Numbered from the stretch's first letter, positions 23,243 to 33,069 are shown. The stretch is 53,104 nt of DNA from an uncultured Pelagibacteraceae bacterium (GCA_902629695.1 CACORY010000007.1:1-53104); one strand, 5' to 3'. Notes: generated by a model not told the origin, from the sequence alone. Made by a program: numbers and translations.

Positions 23243-24496
23243 ATGAGCTCAGAAACAAAACAAATTTTAACTACAGACGGAATACCCTTAGAGGTTAGTC
23301 TAAAAAAAGCAGAAAGAAAAAATAAGATCAAAGCTTTCTTGTTAGTTGCTCCTTTATTATTTTTTTTGATTATTACCTATGTATTTCCAATAGGAGACAT
23401 GTTGTTCAGAAGTGTTGATGATAAAATGGTAACACAAATGCTTCCAAAAACTTTTAAAGCAATGGAAAATTGGGATGGACAAGAGTTGCCAGATGAGGAA
23501 GTTTTCGCAGCTTTTCATGAGGACTTTATAAAACTAGTTGAAGATAAACGAGAAGGTAAACTATCTACTCAATTAAATTACACAAAGAATGGATTTAAAA
23601 GTATTATTAAAAAATTAAGAAGAGCATCTAAAAAATTTGAAGAGGGAAATTATAAAGAACAAATAATGTCAGTACATAAAAGATGGGCTGATGTTGAGTA
23701 CTGGAGAGCAATTCAAAGAAGGGCCCCTGAATTTACAGGTCAAAAATATCTAAAAGGAATGGATATGTATGTAAATGAGGAAGGGAAAATAGTAAGTGTA
23801 GAGGAAGATAGACGAATTCATAGAGTGTTGTGGTTAAGAACTTTGGAGATTGCATTTTTTGTAACGGTCTTTTGTTTTTTGATGGCTTACCCAATTGCTC
23901 ATTTATTAGCTACTCTGCCCATGAAGTATAGTAACTTATTAATGATCTGTGTGCTTTTACCGTTTTGGACTTCATTACTTGTAAGAACTGCAAGTTGGAT
24001 GATTTTGTTGCAACAACAAGGAATCGTAAATGATTTCTTTGTTGGAATAGGATTGGTAGCCGATGATAATAGACCCGAGATGATGTACAACAAGACTGGA
24101 AGTTACGTTGCAATGACACAAATATTGCTGCCATTTATGGTTTTGCCACTTTATAGTGTTATGAAAACTATCTCGCCAAGTTTAATGAGAGCTGGAAAAT
24201 CACTAGGTGGAACGCCATTTATAGCATTTTGGAAAGTTTATTTCCCACTTACAATTCCTGGAATAGGTGCAGGTTGCCTACTAGTTTTTATTTTAGCAAT
24301 TGGTTATTATATTACTCCAGCCTTAGTTGGTGGTGCATCCGGGACTTTAATTAGTAACCAGATTGCCTTTCATATGAAAAGTACCCTTGACTGGAGTTTT
24401 GCATCTGCAATGGGATTAATGTTATTGAGTGGAGTGTTGGTGATTTATTGGCTTTATAACAAAATAGTTGGAATAGATAACATTAAATTAGGATAA
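23243..24496 (+). CDS. potB: Polyamine-type ABC permease PotB with long periplasmic insertion
   Basis: 417 residues, about 130 more than E. coli PotB. A first membrane helix (residues 32-52) is followed by a hydrophilic, Lys/Glu-rich, probably helical insertion (about 56-195) before the next helix. The C-terminal half is a normal permease with SLMRAGKSLGGTPFIAFWKV, the EAA coupling loop. Enlarged PotB proteins are known in alphaproteobacteria as far as I recall. The start ATG lies 4 bp after the attenuator and has no ribosome site outside the hairpin. Confidence 0.88.
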   Translation: MSSETKQILTTDGIPLEVSLKKAERKNKIKAFLLVAPLLFFLIITYVFPIGDMLFRSVDDKMVTQMLPKTFKAMENWDGQELPDEEVFAAFHEDFIKLVEDKREGKLSTQLNYTKNGFKSIIKKLRRASKKFEEGNYKEQIMSVHKRWADVEYWRAIQRRAPEFTGQKYLKGMDMYVNEEGKIVSVEEDRRIHRVLWLRTLEIAFFVTVFCFLMAYPIAHLLATLPMKYSNLLMICVLLPFWTSLLVRTASWMILLQQQGIVNDFFVGIGLVADDNRPEMMYNKTGSYVAMTQILLPFMVLPLYSVMKTISPSLMRAGKSLGGTPFIAFWKVYFPLTIPGIGAGCLLVFILAIGYYITPALVGGASGTLISNQIAFHMKSTLDWSFASAMGLMLLSGVLVIYWLYNKIVGIDNIKLG

Positions 24497-24501
24497 TCAG
24501 G

Positions 24502-25356
24502 ATGGCATTACCAAAATATACTGAACCACATTATAGGATTTGGCATTATATTTATTTAACAATTTGTGGTGCTGTTTTCTTTTTTCTTATTGCACCTTTA
24601 TTTGTAATCTTCCCCTTATCATTTAATGCAGAAGAATTTTTAAGTTTTTCTGATGGTATGAAAAGTCTTGATCCTGATGCTTTTTCTTTAAGATGGTATA
24701 AAGATATGATTTATGGAACTAAAAATCCTTGGGGATTAGCTGCCAAGAATAGTTTTATAATTGCAATTTTTGCTACTATTGGTTCAGTGATACTAGGAAC
24801 GGTAGCTGCTCTAGGGTTAAGTAGCAGACATATGCCTTACAAAGGTTTAATAATGGCTGTTCTAATTTCTCCTATGATTGTTCCTTTAATCATTTCTGGA
24901 GTTGCAATATTTTTCTTTATGGCAAAAGCTGGTTTAGCAGCTACGCATACGGGTATTGTTCTTGCACATATAATTTTAGGAACACCATTTGTTGTTATCA
25001 CAGTTACTGCTACACTGTCAGGATTTGATCACAGCGTAACAAGGGCTGCAGCAAGTTTGGGTAGTGATCCAGTAAATACTTTTATGAAAATTACTTTACC
25101 ACTAATTTTACCTGGAGTTATTTCAGGTGGATTATTTGCATTTGTAACTTCCTTTGATGAAGTTGTAGTAGTTCTATTTTTAGCTGGATTAGAAAATACG
25201 ACTATTCCGATACAAATGTGGACAGGTTTAAGAGAACAGTTAAGTCCAACAATTCTAGCAGTTGCGACTTGTCTAATAATACTATCGACATTAATATTAG
25301 TAACCGCTGAGCTTTTAAGAAGACGATCTGAGAGGCTTAGAGGAATCAATCGATAG
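24502..25356 (+). CDS. potC: Polyamine-type ABC permease PotC
   Basis: 284 residues, six membrane segments, as is usual. The coupling loop TRAAASLGSDPVNTFMKITL and the PL(I/V)xPGVxSG segment (PLILPGVISG) that follows are typical. SFDEVVVVLFLAG is the conserved PotC element. It pairs with PotB, which ends 5 bp upstream. The gene ends 12 bp before the fused dehydrogenase, suggesting co-transcription with catabolic functions. Confidence 0.92.
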   Translation: MALPKYTEPHYRIWHYIYLTICGAVFFFLIAPLFVIFPLSFNAEEFLSFSDGMKSLDPDAFSLRWYKDMIYGTKNPWGLAAKNSFIIAIFATIGSVILGTVAALGLSSRHMPYKGLIMAVLISPMIVPLIISGVAIFFFMAKAGLAATHTGIVLAHIILGTPFVVITVTATLSGFDHSVTRAAASLGSDPVNTFMKITLPLILPGVISGGLFAFVTSFDEVVVVLFLAGLENTTIPIQMWTGLREQLSPTILAVATCLIILSTLILVTAELLRRRSERLRGINR

Positions 25357-25368
25357 TAAAATAATTAA

Positions 25369-27591
25369 ATGAAAATTAAGAATGTAGTAGTTATTGGATC
25401 AGGTACCATGGGTAGCGGTATAGCTGCTCATCTTTGCAATGCTAATGTCCCTGTCACACTTTTAGATTTAAAAACCGAGATAAGTCAAAATGCTAGAGAA
25501 CGAATTCATAAATCAAGACCACCTTTATTAATTGATAAAACAAAAATTGATAATATTAAAGTTGGAAATATATCTGATGATTTCGATGTAGTAAAAGATG
25601 CTGATTGGATTGTCGAGGCAGTGGTTGAGAGAATTGATATTAAACATCAAATTTATGGTAAAATTTTTAAAAGTAGGAAAGATGGAGCAATAGTTTCATC
25701 AAACACTTCATCAATACCAATTAAAGTTTTATCTCAAAATTTAAATAAAGATCAAAAAAAAGATTTTTGCATTACCCATTTTTTTAATCCAGTTAGATAC
25801 ATGGGTCTTCTAGAAATAGTAAAGAATGAAGACAATGATTTGAATAAGATAAATCAATTAAAAGAATTTTGTGAAGTTGAATTAGGTAAAGGAGCAATTG
25901 TTTGTAATGATACCCCAGGTTTTTTAGGAAACAGGGTAGGTGTGTACGCAATGCAAATTGCAATGACTGAAGCGTTTAAGATGAAACTTTCTGTTGAAGA
26001 AGCAGATGCAATCTTTGGAAGACCTATGGGTATACCTAAAACAGGAGTTTTTGGATTATATGATTTGATTGGAATAGATTTAATGGCGGATGTTTTAAAA
26101 AGTTTTATCAAAGAACTTCCAAAATCTGATGAGTTCCATGAAGTTGCTAAAGAAATTCCTTTAGTAAAAAAATTGATTGAAACTGGATATACAGGCAGAA
26201 AAGGTAAAGGCGGCTTCTACAGAATGAAGAAGACTAATAGAGGAAAAATTATGGAAGCTATTAATCTTGAAACTGGAGAGTATTCAACAAGTCAAAAAAT
26301 AGATATTAAGTCGGATAAAGTAGATTTAAAGGCTCTAATTAATAGAAAGGACAAGTATGGAGATTATGCTTGGTCAGTGCTATCCAAGATAATAAAATAT
26401 GCTTCATCACTAGTTCCTGGGATTACCAAAGAATTTAATGACATAGACGAAGCTATGAGACTTGGATTTAATTGGGCAAAAGGACCTTTTGAGATGTTAG
26501 AAGAAATCGGTGTTAAAAATTTCTTTAACAAAGTTGATGAATATACAGGTAATAATTTTTTAGAAAATTTATCTAATTCTAAAGATGAAAATTTTTATGG
26601 TGAAAGGCAAAAGTACACATCGATTGAAACTTTAGGTAAGATTAAGAAAACTGCCTCAAGTGTTGATGGCAATAGTTCAGCTTCAATTTATAGATTTAAT
26701 GATTTTAATATTGTTGAGTTCACGACTAAAGCTAATGCGCTAGACTATGATTCAATGGATGCACTTAAGAAAGCAACTGATAAACCTTTAATAATAATTA
26801 ATGAAAGCATGCAATTTTCTGCTGGTGTTAACCTGACCTACACAATGGAATTTGCAAATAAAAATGATTTTCAATCTATAGAAAAATTTATTAAATATTT
26901 TCAAGAAACTTGTAAACATCTTAAGTATTCTAAATACCCAGTTATATCTGCTCCATCAGGCCTAACTTTAGGTGGAGGTTTTGAAGTTTTAGTTCAAAGT
27001 AATTTCGTAGCCTCACACACAAATATTGTAATCGGATTAGTAGAAACTATTGTTGGATTGATTCCAGCTGGAGGTGGATGTAAAGAAATGCTGGCCAGAT
27101 GGTTAAATACTGAAGAGGCTAAGCATGATCCAAAATATGCACCTTTGAAAGTATTTGATATAATTGGCTATGGTAGAACAGCCACGTCTCCAGTTGAGGC
27201 AGAACCTTTGAAATACCTATTACCTGAAAATAAAAGAATTATGAATAGAAATAGTTTGCTTGAAGTATCGAAAAAAATTTTAAATGAAAACAAGGACTTT
27301 AAAGCACCAAATGAGCTTTCATTTAATTTACCTGGCAAAGCAGTTATTGATGATATGAACAAAATTTTAGAAAAACTTTATAATGATAAAGTTATATTGG
27401 ATCATGGTTTGACTGTAGCAAAAGAATTAGCTCATGTATTAAGTGGTGGTGAAACTACCAAAGACAAGACTCTTACAGAGGATGATTTGTTTAAATTGGA
27501 ACTCGATGCTTTTATGAGATTAATCGAAACTAAACAAACTCAAGATAGAATTAAACATACTCTTGCTACTGGAAAACCTTTAGTTAATTAA
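25369..27591 (+). CDS. Fused 3-hydroxyacyl-CoA dehydrogenase / enoyl-CoA hydratase
   Basis: 740 residues. The N-terminal part is a 3-hydroxyacyl-CoA dehydrogenase: VVIGSGTMGSGIAAHL (NAD-binding), SSNTSSIP, and THFFNPVRYMGLLEIV with the catalytic histidine. The C-terminal part from about residue 440 carries a crotonase fold (SAGVNLTYTME; SGLTLGGGFEVLVQS). This order, dehydrogenase first, is that of Bacillus FadN rather than of E. coli FadB/FadJ. It would carry out two steps of beta-oxidation of an acyl-CoA. Its position behind potADBC hints at a CoA-dependent branch of the imported compound's breakdown, but it may be a general beta-oxidation enzyme. Confidence 0.88.
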   Translation: MKIKNVVVIGSGTMGSGIAAHLCNANVPVTLLDLKTEISQNARERIHKSRPPLLIDKTKIDNIKVGNISDDFDVVKDADWIVEAVVERIDIKHQIYGKIFKSRKDGAIVSSNTSSIPIKVLSQNLNKDQKKDFCITHFFNPVRYMGLLEIVKNEDNDLNKINQLKEFCEVELGKGAIVCNDTPGFLGNRVGVYAMQIAMTEAFKMKLSVEEADAIFGRPMGIPKTGVFGLYDLIGIDLMADVLKSFIKELPKSDEFHEVAKEIPLVKKLIETGYTGRKGKGGFYRMKKTNRGKIMEAINLETGEYSTSQKIDIKSDKVDLKALINRKDKYGDYAWSVLSKIIKYASSLVPGITKEFNDIDEAMRLGFNWAKGPFEMLEEIGVKNFFNKVDEYTGNNFLENLSNSKDENFYGERQKYTSIETLGKIKKTASSVDGNSSASIYRFNDFNIVEFTTKANALDYDSMDALKKATDKPLIIINESMQFSAGVNLTYTMEFANKNDFQSIEKFIKYFQETCKHLKYSKYPVISAPSGLTLGGGFEVLVQSNFVASHTNIVIGLVETIVGLIPAGGGCKEMLARWLNTEEAKHDPKYAPLKVFDIIGYGRTATSPVEAEPLKYLLPENKRIMNRNSLLEVSKKILNENKDFKAPNELSFNLPGKAVIDDMNKILEKLYNDKVILDHGLTVAKELAHVLSGGETTKDKTLTEDDLFKLELDAFMRLIETKQTQDRIKHTLATGKPLVN

Positions 27592-28228
27592 ACAATCTAA
27601 GAGTATTTATAAAGTCAGGCCTTAAAACATATTCAGATTTATTTAAGTGTTTAATTTTTTCTAGAGCTTCTAAGCCAAATATTACTTTTCCAATTGGTGT
27701 GTATTCACCCTCATATAAAGGTTCATCCTGGAGAATTATAAAAAATTGACTATCTTCAGTATCATATTTTAAAGATCGAGCTAATCCCACGCTCCCTTTA
27801 GTGTATTCAAAATCTTTATCAACTTCAGATTTGATTGTGCCTAGACCAGATTTTCCAGTTCCAATTTTTCCATAATCAATGTTTCCTTTCTTTCCAAATT
27901 CTAAATCACCAGTTTGTACAAGTTTATCTTTTATGACCCTATGAAATGCTACATCATCATAGGCATTCAACTCGATTAATGCTTTAAATCTTTCTACTCC
28001 ATTAGGAGATATATCTGGATATAACTCTATAATCACATTTCCACATTCTACGTTTAGAATTGCTATGTTATTCGGATTTTCAAAATTAATTTTATCTGGG
28101 TCGTAATTTTTAACAAATAAACATTTATCTTTTAGTAAAATAAAAGAGGTAACTGAAAATAAACCTAAAATTACAACAAATATAAAAATTATTTTTTCAG
28201 ATTTTGATGCTTCTATCTTTTCAATCAT
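27584..28228 (-). CDS. Membrane-anchored cyclophilin-type peptidyl-prolyl isomerase
   Basis: 214 residues. A single N-terminal hydrophobic segment (about 14-32) is followed by a cyclophilin domain of bacterial type: GNVIIELYPDISPNGVERF, YDDVAFHRVIKDKLVQTGD, GSVGLARS and DSQFFIILQDEPLYEGEYTP. It catalyses cis-trans isomerisation at proline and probably assists folding in the periplasm. The gene overlaps the end of the convergent fused dehydrogenase by 8 bp and the upstream HExxH gene by 4 bp. Confidence 0.88.
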   Translation of the reverse strand: MIEKIEASKSEKIIFIFVVILGLFSVTSFILLKDKCLFVKNYDPDKINFENPNNIAILNVECGNVIIELYPDISPNGVERFKALIELNAYDDVAFHRVIKDKLVQTGDLEFGKKGNIDYGKIGTGKSGLGTIKSEVDKDFEYTKGSVGLARSLKYDTEDSQFFIILQDEPLYEGEYTPIGKVIFGLEALEKIKHLNKSEYVLRPDFINTLRLFN

Positions 28229-28947
28229 AAAATAAAACTTTCATCAATTTTTAAGAGCCCTTTTTTGATGAATTCTATCTTTTTTTTAAGAATAGGATCT
28301 ACCGTCTCTGGTAAATTTCCATACATTAAATGAGAAAATACCTCAGCCATATCCTCAGATGCGGTGGATCGCGAGTATTCAGTAATAAAACCAGTTGTTT
28401 TAGAATATGTTTCTAAGCCTATTTTTTTAGTACATGTCGAACATTCTGCATAATTGAACTCTTTGGGATTAAAACTAGACCAAATTTGTTCATTAAATAT
28501 ATCTTTAAAACTATCATTTATTATGTGGAACACTTCATGATGTAACACTCTTTCAAAATATCTATCATTAAATTTTATATCTACAATTAAAGTTTTCATT
28601 ACATTATCAGGTACTCCAGCAGTGTTAATACCCGAGATTGATAAGTCTTCACACATAACAATGTATTTTAAATTTATTTTTTTTAAAAAGTTTTGAGAAT
28701 ATTTATTGAGATTTTTTTCAATAATCTTATATTTTTTATCTAGGTCTTGCTTTGATGATCTAAAACAATTGATATTATTATCAATACCTATTGTAAATGC
28801 TTGTTTAGCATTCAAGTATCTTAATTTGTTTTCAGTTTTAAGATTATAAATCTCCAGGTTTGGAATTTTTATTAATTCGTAAATTGTATCCGCTTGTACT
28901 GAGGAAATTAAAAATAAATACAATAAAATGAGCTTTAATAATTTCAT
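28225..28947 (-). CDS. Secreted zincin-like putative metallopeptidase
   Basis: 240 residues with a short signal peptide (cleaved after about residue 19, SVQA|D). The motif HHEVFHI gives a zincin HExxH site (H137, E138, H141), and ASEDMAEVF about 60 residues on offers a glutamate third ligand (E198 or E202), as in gluzincins. Between them is a CSTC pair (169-172). I know no precise family for it. The 4-bp overlap with the cyclophilin gene suggests joint work in periplasmic protein quality control, which is inference. Confidence 0.7.
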   Translation of the reverse strand: MKLLKLILLYLFLISSVQADTIYELIKIPNLEIYNLKTENKLRYLNAKQAFTIGIDNNINCFRSSKQDLDKKYKIIEKNLNKYSQNFLKKINLKYIVMCEDLSISGINTAGVPDNVMKTLIVDIKFNDRYFERVLHHEVFHIINDSFKDIFNEQIWSSFNPKEFNYAECSTCTKKIGLETYSKTTGFITEYSRSTASEDMAEVFSHLMYGNLPETVDPILKKKIEFIKKGLLKIDESFIL

Positions 28948-29001
28948 AATTAGTATTATTGAAGATATTCCAATTTGTTAGAATGTGATAGAGTTTTTGT
29001 G

Positions 29002-29961
29002 ATGAAAAAAAAAAGAACCAAAGAACCCATTCAACCAGTGAGTGGCACAAAGGTTCCAAGATTTGCCGGCCCATCAACTTTTGCTAGACTACCAGAATTA
29101 AGAGATGTTGAGTACTGCGATGTTGCAATAGTCGGGATACCATTCGATGCAGGCACAAGTTACAGGCCCGGGGCAAGATTTGGTCCTCAAAGTATCAGAC
29201 AAGCTTCAAGACATTTAAGAACAAATTATCATCCAAATTATGACGTTGAGCCCTTTAAAGTTCAACAAGTTGCTGATGCAGGTGATATTACTTGCAATCC
29301 ATTTAATATAGATGAAGCAATTAAGCAAATTGAGGAAGGAGCATTGGATCTTCTTAAAAAAACCGGTGGTATAATTAGTTTAGGCGGAGATCATACAATT
29401 GCGTTTCCTTTATTAAAAGCAGTAAATAAAATTAATAATGGTCCTGTTGCTTTAGTTCATTTCGATGCTCATCTTGATACTTGGGACACTTATTTTGGAG
29501 CGCCTTATACACATGGAACACCTTTTAGAAGAGCACGAGAAGAAAATTTATTTATGGATGATGCTTCAATGCATGTTGGTATCAGAGGTCCATTGTATAG
29601 CAGAGAAGATCTTAAAAATGATGAAAGTTTTGGATTTAAAATAATTCATTGTGATGAGTTTCAAACTGAAGGCACCGATAAAATTGCTGAAAGAATAAAA
29701 AAAAGAGTAGGAAACAATCCATTATATTTATCAATTGATATTGATGTTTTAGATCCTGCTTTTGCACCTGGCACAGGTACACCTGAAATTGCTGGTATGA
29801 CGTCTAGAGAAATGGTTAATGTAATTCGTGGACTTTCAGGTTTAAATCTTATTTCTGCAGACGTGGTGGAGGTCTCACCAGCCTATGATCACGCGGAAGT
29901 TACCTCACTTGCAGCAGCCACTATTGTCTATGAATTAACAAATTTGTTTGCAAAAAAATAA
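29002..29961 (+). CDS. speB: Agmatinase/ureohydrolase family protein SpeB
   Basis: 319 residues from the ATG at 29002; a TTG at 28975 would add nine unlikely residues. The binuclear manganese ligands are all present: H131 in SLGGDHT, D155, H157 and D159 in HFDAHLDTWD, and D246 and D248 in SIDIDVLDPAF. Members cleave the guanidino group of agmatine, guanidinobutyrate, guanidinopropionate or related compounds, releasing urea. The aldehyde dehydrogenase gene 20 bp downstream suggests a guanidino or amine compound oxidised through an aldehyde. The exact substrate is open. Confidence 0.9.
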   Translation: MKKKRTKEPIQPVSGTKVPRFAGPSTFARLPELRDVEYCDVAIVGIPFDAGTSYRPGARFGPQSIRQASRHLRTNYHPNYDVEPFKVQQVADAGDITCNPFNIDEAIKQIEEGALDLLKKTGGIISLGGDHTIAFPLLKAVNKINNGPVALVHFDAHLDTWDTYFGAPYTHGTPFRRAREENLFMDDASMHVGIRGPLYSREDLKNDESFGFKIIHCDEFQTEGTDKIAERIKKRVGNNPLYLSIDIDVLDPAFAPGTGTPEIAGMTSREMVNVIRGLSGLNLISADVVEVSPAYDHAEVTSLAAATIVYELTNLFAKK

Positions 29962-29981
29962 GGAAAGGTTAGGAGTCACAT

Positions 29982-31418
29982 ATGGAAAATAAAAAAAATT
30001 TTTATATTGATGGAAAATGGGTCACACCAAAAAGTAAAGAGGAAATCAAAGTAATAAACCCAGCAACGGAGGAAAGTTGTGCAGTAATTTCTCTAGGAAA
30101 CAAGGAGGATGTTGATTTTGCCGTAAGTTCGGCAAAAAAAGCATACAGTTCATGGTCATTTTCAGCAAAAGAGGAAAGAATAAATTTATTAGAAAAACTA
30201 TATGAAAATTATAAAAAAAGATGGACAGATATTGCAGAGGCAATTACTACAGAAATGGGCGCACCAAAAGATTTTGCTACAAAACTACAAGCTGGTACGG
30301 GAGCAGCACATTTAAAATCTTTTATAAGATACTTGAAAAATTTTAAATTTGAAAAACCTCTAGGGGAGCATGCTCCAAATCAAAGACTAATTTATGAGCC
30401 AAAGGGAGTTTGTGCATTAATTACACCCTGGAATTGGCCAATGAATCAAGTTTGTTTAAAGGTGATGCCAGCAATAGCATCTGGGTGTACAATGGTATTG
30501 AAACCATCAGAGCTTGCACCATTGTCCTCAATGATTTTGGCTGAACTTATTGATGAAACAAAATTTCCGGCTGGTGTTTTTAATTTAATTAATGGAGATG
30601 GTGCTATTACTGGAGATGCTCTAACTAGTCATCCTGATATAAATATGATTTCATTTACTGGTTCAACTAGAGCTGGAGCTTTAATTTCACAAAATGCAGC
30701 TAAAGATTTTAAAAGAGTGAGTTTAGAATTAGGAGGCAAAGGTGCAAATATAATATTTAAAGATGCAGACTCTGATGCTATTGAAAGAGGTGCACTAAGA
30801 TGTTTTAGAAATTCAGGTCAATCATGTAATGCTCCTACTAGAATGCTCGTTGAAAAATCAATGTACAATGAAGCTATCGAAAGATTAAAAAGATATACTG
30901 AAAATTTCGAGGTAGGTGACCCTAAAAAAGAAGGAGAACATATAGGTCCAGTCATTTCTGAGACTCAATATGATAAAATTCAAACTTTAATTAAAAAAGG
31001 GATAGATGAGGGTGCAAAATTAGTTGCAGGAGGCCCAGGTAAACCCGAAGGCTACGAAAAAGGATATTTCGTAAAACCCACAGTTTTTGCCGATGTTAAT
31101 AATGATATGGATATTGCCAGAACAGAAATTTTTGGGCCTGTATTGTCTGTTATGCCTTTCGAAACTGAGGAAGAAGCAATTAAAATAGCTAATGATACTC
31201 CATATGGTTTAACAAATTACATTCAAACCCAAGATAAAGAAAAAGTTAAAAGGGTTGCAAGAAAGCTTAGATCAGGAATGGTAGATGTTAATGGAGCCGG
31301 TATAGCAGTTGATGCTCCTTTTGGGGGCTTTAAACACTCGGGGATAGGTAGAGAGGCTGGAGAACATGGACTCGAAGAGTTCTTGGAAGTCAAAGCTGTT
31401 GGTGGTTGGAATAATTAA
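29982..31418 (+). CDS. NAD(P)-dependent aldehyde dehydrogenase
   Basis: 478 residues, standard length. The catalytic cysteine is C282 in NSGQSCNAPTR and the general-base glutamate is E249 in LELGGKGANI. TPWNWPMNQ and FTGSTRAG are the usual cofactor-binding elements. A GGAG ribosome site lies before the start. Together with the ureohydrolase upstream it could oxidise 4-aminobutanal, 4-guanidinobutanal or 3-aminopropanal from polyamine breakdown; this is inference from context. Confidence 0.92.
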   Translation: MENKKNFYIDGKWVTPKSKEEIKVINPATEESCAVISLGNKEDVDFAVSSAKKAYSSWSFSAKEERINLLEKLYENYKKRWTDIAEAITTEMGAPKDFATKLQAGTGAAHLKSFIRYLKNFKFEKPLGEHAPNQRLIYEPKGVCALITPWNWPMNQVCLKVMPAIASGCTMVLKPSELAPLSSMILAELIDETKFPAGVFNLINGDGAITGDALTSHPDINMISFTGSTRAGALISQNAAKDFKRVSLELGGKGANIIFKDADSDAIERGALRCFRNSGQSCNAPTRMLVEKSMYNEAIERLKRYTENFEVGDPKKEGEHIGPVISETQYDKIQTLIKKGIDEGAKLVAGGPGKPEGYEKGYFVKPTVFADVNNDMDIARTEIFGPVLSVMPFETEEEAIKIANDTPYGLTNYIQTQDKEKVKRVARKLRSGMVDVNGAGIAVDAPFGGFKHSGIGREAGEHGLEEFLEVKAVGGWNN

Positions 31419-31599
31419 TTTTATACTTTTTCGAAGTGTTCATTTTAGGCTTACATTAATAAATCATTGATAGTCAATACTTACAGAGCATCAATTTGAA
31501 ATCATTTGTTTGTATTTAATATAGAAATGAATACGCTAACGGAAATTAACGTTGTGTAAATTTAATTAGTTATAACTCGCAACACACAGAGGAGAAAAT
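31419..31599 (+). promoter_or_regulatory. Leader region of the NCS1 permease gene
   Basis: A 181-bp gap, long for this genome. It ends with GAGGAGA six bases before the ATG. TTGAAA (31496-31501) with AT-rich -10-like sequence around 31516-31524 could be a promoter. I see no long hairpin and no recognised riboswitch. Confidence 0.3.
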
Positions 31600-33054
31600 A
31601 TGAGTAGATCAAAATCGCTCTATAATGCAGATTTAGCACCAACTCCATCAAATAAAAAAAATTGGGGATGGTTCGAAATCTTTAACGTATGGGCAAATGA
31701 TGTTCAAAGTTTGTTTGGATATACTTTGGCAGCATCACTATTTATAGCTTCAGGATTAAATGGTTGGGCAGTATTTTTAGCTTTAATACTCGCTGGCTTT
31801 TTTATAATGTGGTTAGTAAATTTATCAGGTAAACCAAGTGTTAAACATGGTATTCCTTATCCAGTATTCGCTCGAGTGAGTATGGGTGTATTTGGTGCAA
31901 ACTTTCCTGCAATGGCAAGAGGGCTTGTTGCAATGTTCTGGTATGGAGCACAAACATATGCAGCATCAACTGCTGTGGCACTTCTAATTACAGCTATTAC
32001 TGGCAATCCTGGAACCGAAATGTTTTTAGGAATGACAGGAGTAATGTGGGTATCATTTATATTTGTGTCAGGATTCCAAGTTTACTTATTCTGGCAAGGA
32101 ATAGATCTAGTAAAAAGATTCTTGAACTTTGCAGGACCAGCAGTTTATGTTGTGATGGTTCTATTAATGCTAGTAATTTGGTTTAAAGCTGGAGGAAGCC
32201 TTTTATCAGAGGTTGGAGAAATATTTTCAGGTGGAGCACGTTCAGGTGGGTTTGAAGGATTAGGTTCATTTGGAGCTTTCTTGGCAGTATTTTCAATTAT
32301 GGTTGGATACTTTGCAGCTGTAGTAATTAATTTTGGTGATTTCGCTAGATTTGTTAAAAATGAAGATGAGATGAAAAAAGGTAACTTATGGGGATTAGTA
32401 GGTAATGTCGTTTTCTTCTCATTTATTACTTTAATGATCACTGGTGGAACGATTGCTATCTTTGGAGAGTACGTAGCAAGTCCAACAGATATGGTAGCTA
32501 AGGTAGACAATATTGTATTAACTATTGTTGCAGCATTTGCATTTTTTGCAGCAACAGTTGGTATTAATATGGTTGCAAACTTTATACCTCCTGCATATGA
32601 CCTTGCAAACTTAATACCAAGCAAAATCAATTTTAGAATTGGTGGTTTAATAACTGCTGGTTTTGGTTTTGTAATTGGTGGTTTGTGGGTTGCAGTAATC
32701 ACTCAAATGGGAATGTTTCCATTTGTAAACACTTTGGGTGCAATTTTAGCTCCTGTATTTGGTATCATGATTACTGATTACTATATAATTAAAAAACAAA
32801 GATTAGATGTCGATGATCTTTTTAGTGACTCACCTAATGGTAAGTATCACTATAATGGTGGTTTCAATGGAAAAGGAATGTTAGCTTGGGTATTATCAGG
32901 ATATATAGCCGTTGGTACAGTATGGCCTAACATTTTATTCATGGGACTGGATGATTTCTTTGCTAACTTAGGTGGTGGCGGAGGATATGCTTGGATAATT
33001 GGAGCAGCATTAGGTGCTTTAATTCACTTAGCAATATCATCATCAAGAAAATAA
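31600..33054 (+). CDS. NCS1-family nucleobase/allantoin/hydantoin permease
   Basis: 484 residues, about twelve membrane segments. HGIPYPVFARVSMGVFGANF and MARGLVAMFWYGAQTYAAST are the characteristic N-terminal NCS1 motifs (as in Mhp1, PucI, cytosine permease), and VINFGDFARFVKNEDEMKKG is the conserved mid-protein segment. It imports a nucleobase-like compound with a cation. The convergent allantoin-degradation genes that follow make allantoin or a purine the best guess. A good ribosome site and an own terminator suggest a single-gene transcript. Confidence 0.88.
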   Translation: MSRSKSLYNADLAPTPSNKKNWGWFEIFNVWANDVQSLFGYTLAASLFIASGLNGWAVFLALILAGFFIMWLVNLSGKPSVKHGIPYPVFARVSMGVFGANFPAMARGLVAMFWYGAQTYAASTAVALLITAITGNPGTEMFLGMTGVMWVSFIFVSGFQVYLFWQGIDLVKRFLNFAGPAVYVVMVLLMLVIWFKAGGSLLSEVGEIFSGGARSGGFEGLGSFGAFLAVFSIMVGYFAAVVINFGDFARFVKNEDEMKKGNLWGLVGNVVFFSFITLMITGGTIAIFGEYVASPTDMVAKVDNIVLTIVAAFAFFAATVGINMVANFIPPAYDLANLIPSKINFRIGGLITAGFGFVIGGLWVAVITQMGMFPFVNTLGAILAPVFGIMITDYYIIKKQRLDVDDLFSDSPNGKYHYNGGFNGKGMLAWVLSGYIAVGTVWPNILFMGLDDFFANLGGGGGYAWIIGAALGALIHLAISSSRK

Positions 33055-33069
33055 TAAAGTTTATAATTA

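Noticed and set aside
25029-25349. 106-residue ORF on the - strand
   Set aside because: Antisense to potC, which has all permease motifs.
32145-32702. 185-residue ORF on the - strand
   Set aside because: Antisense shadow of the NCS1 permease gene; low-complexity Ile/Pro/Lys composition and no ribosome site.
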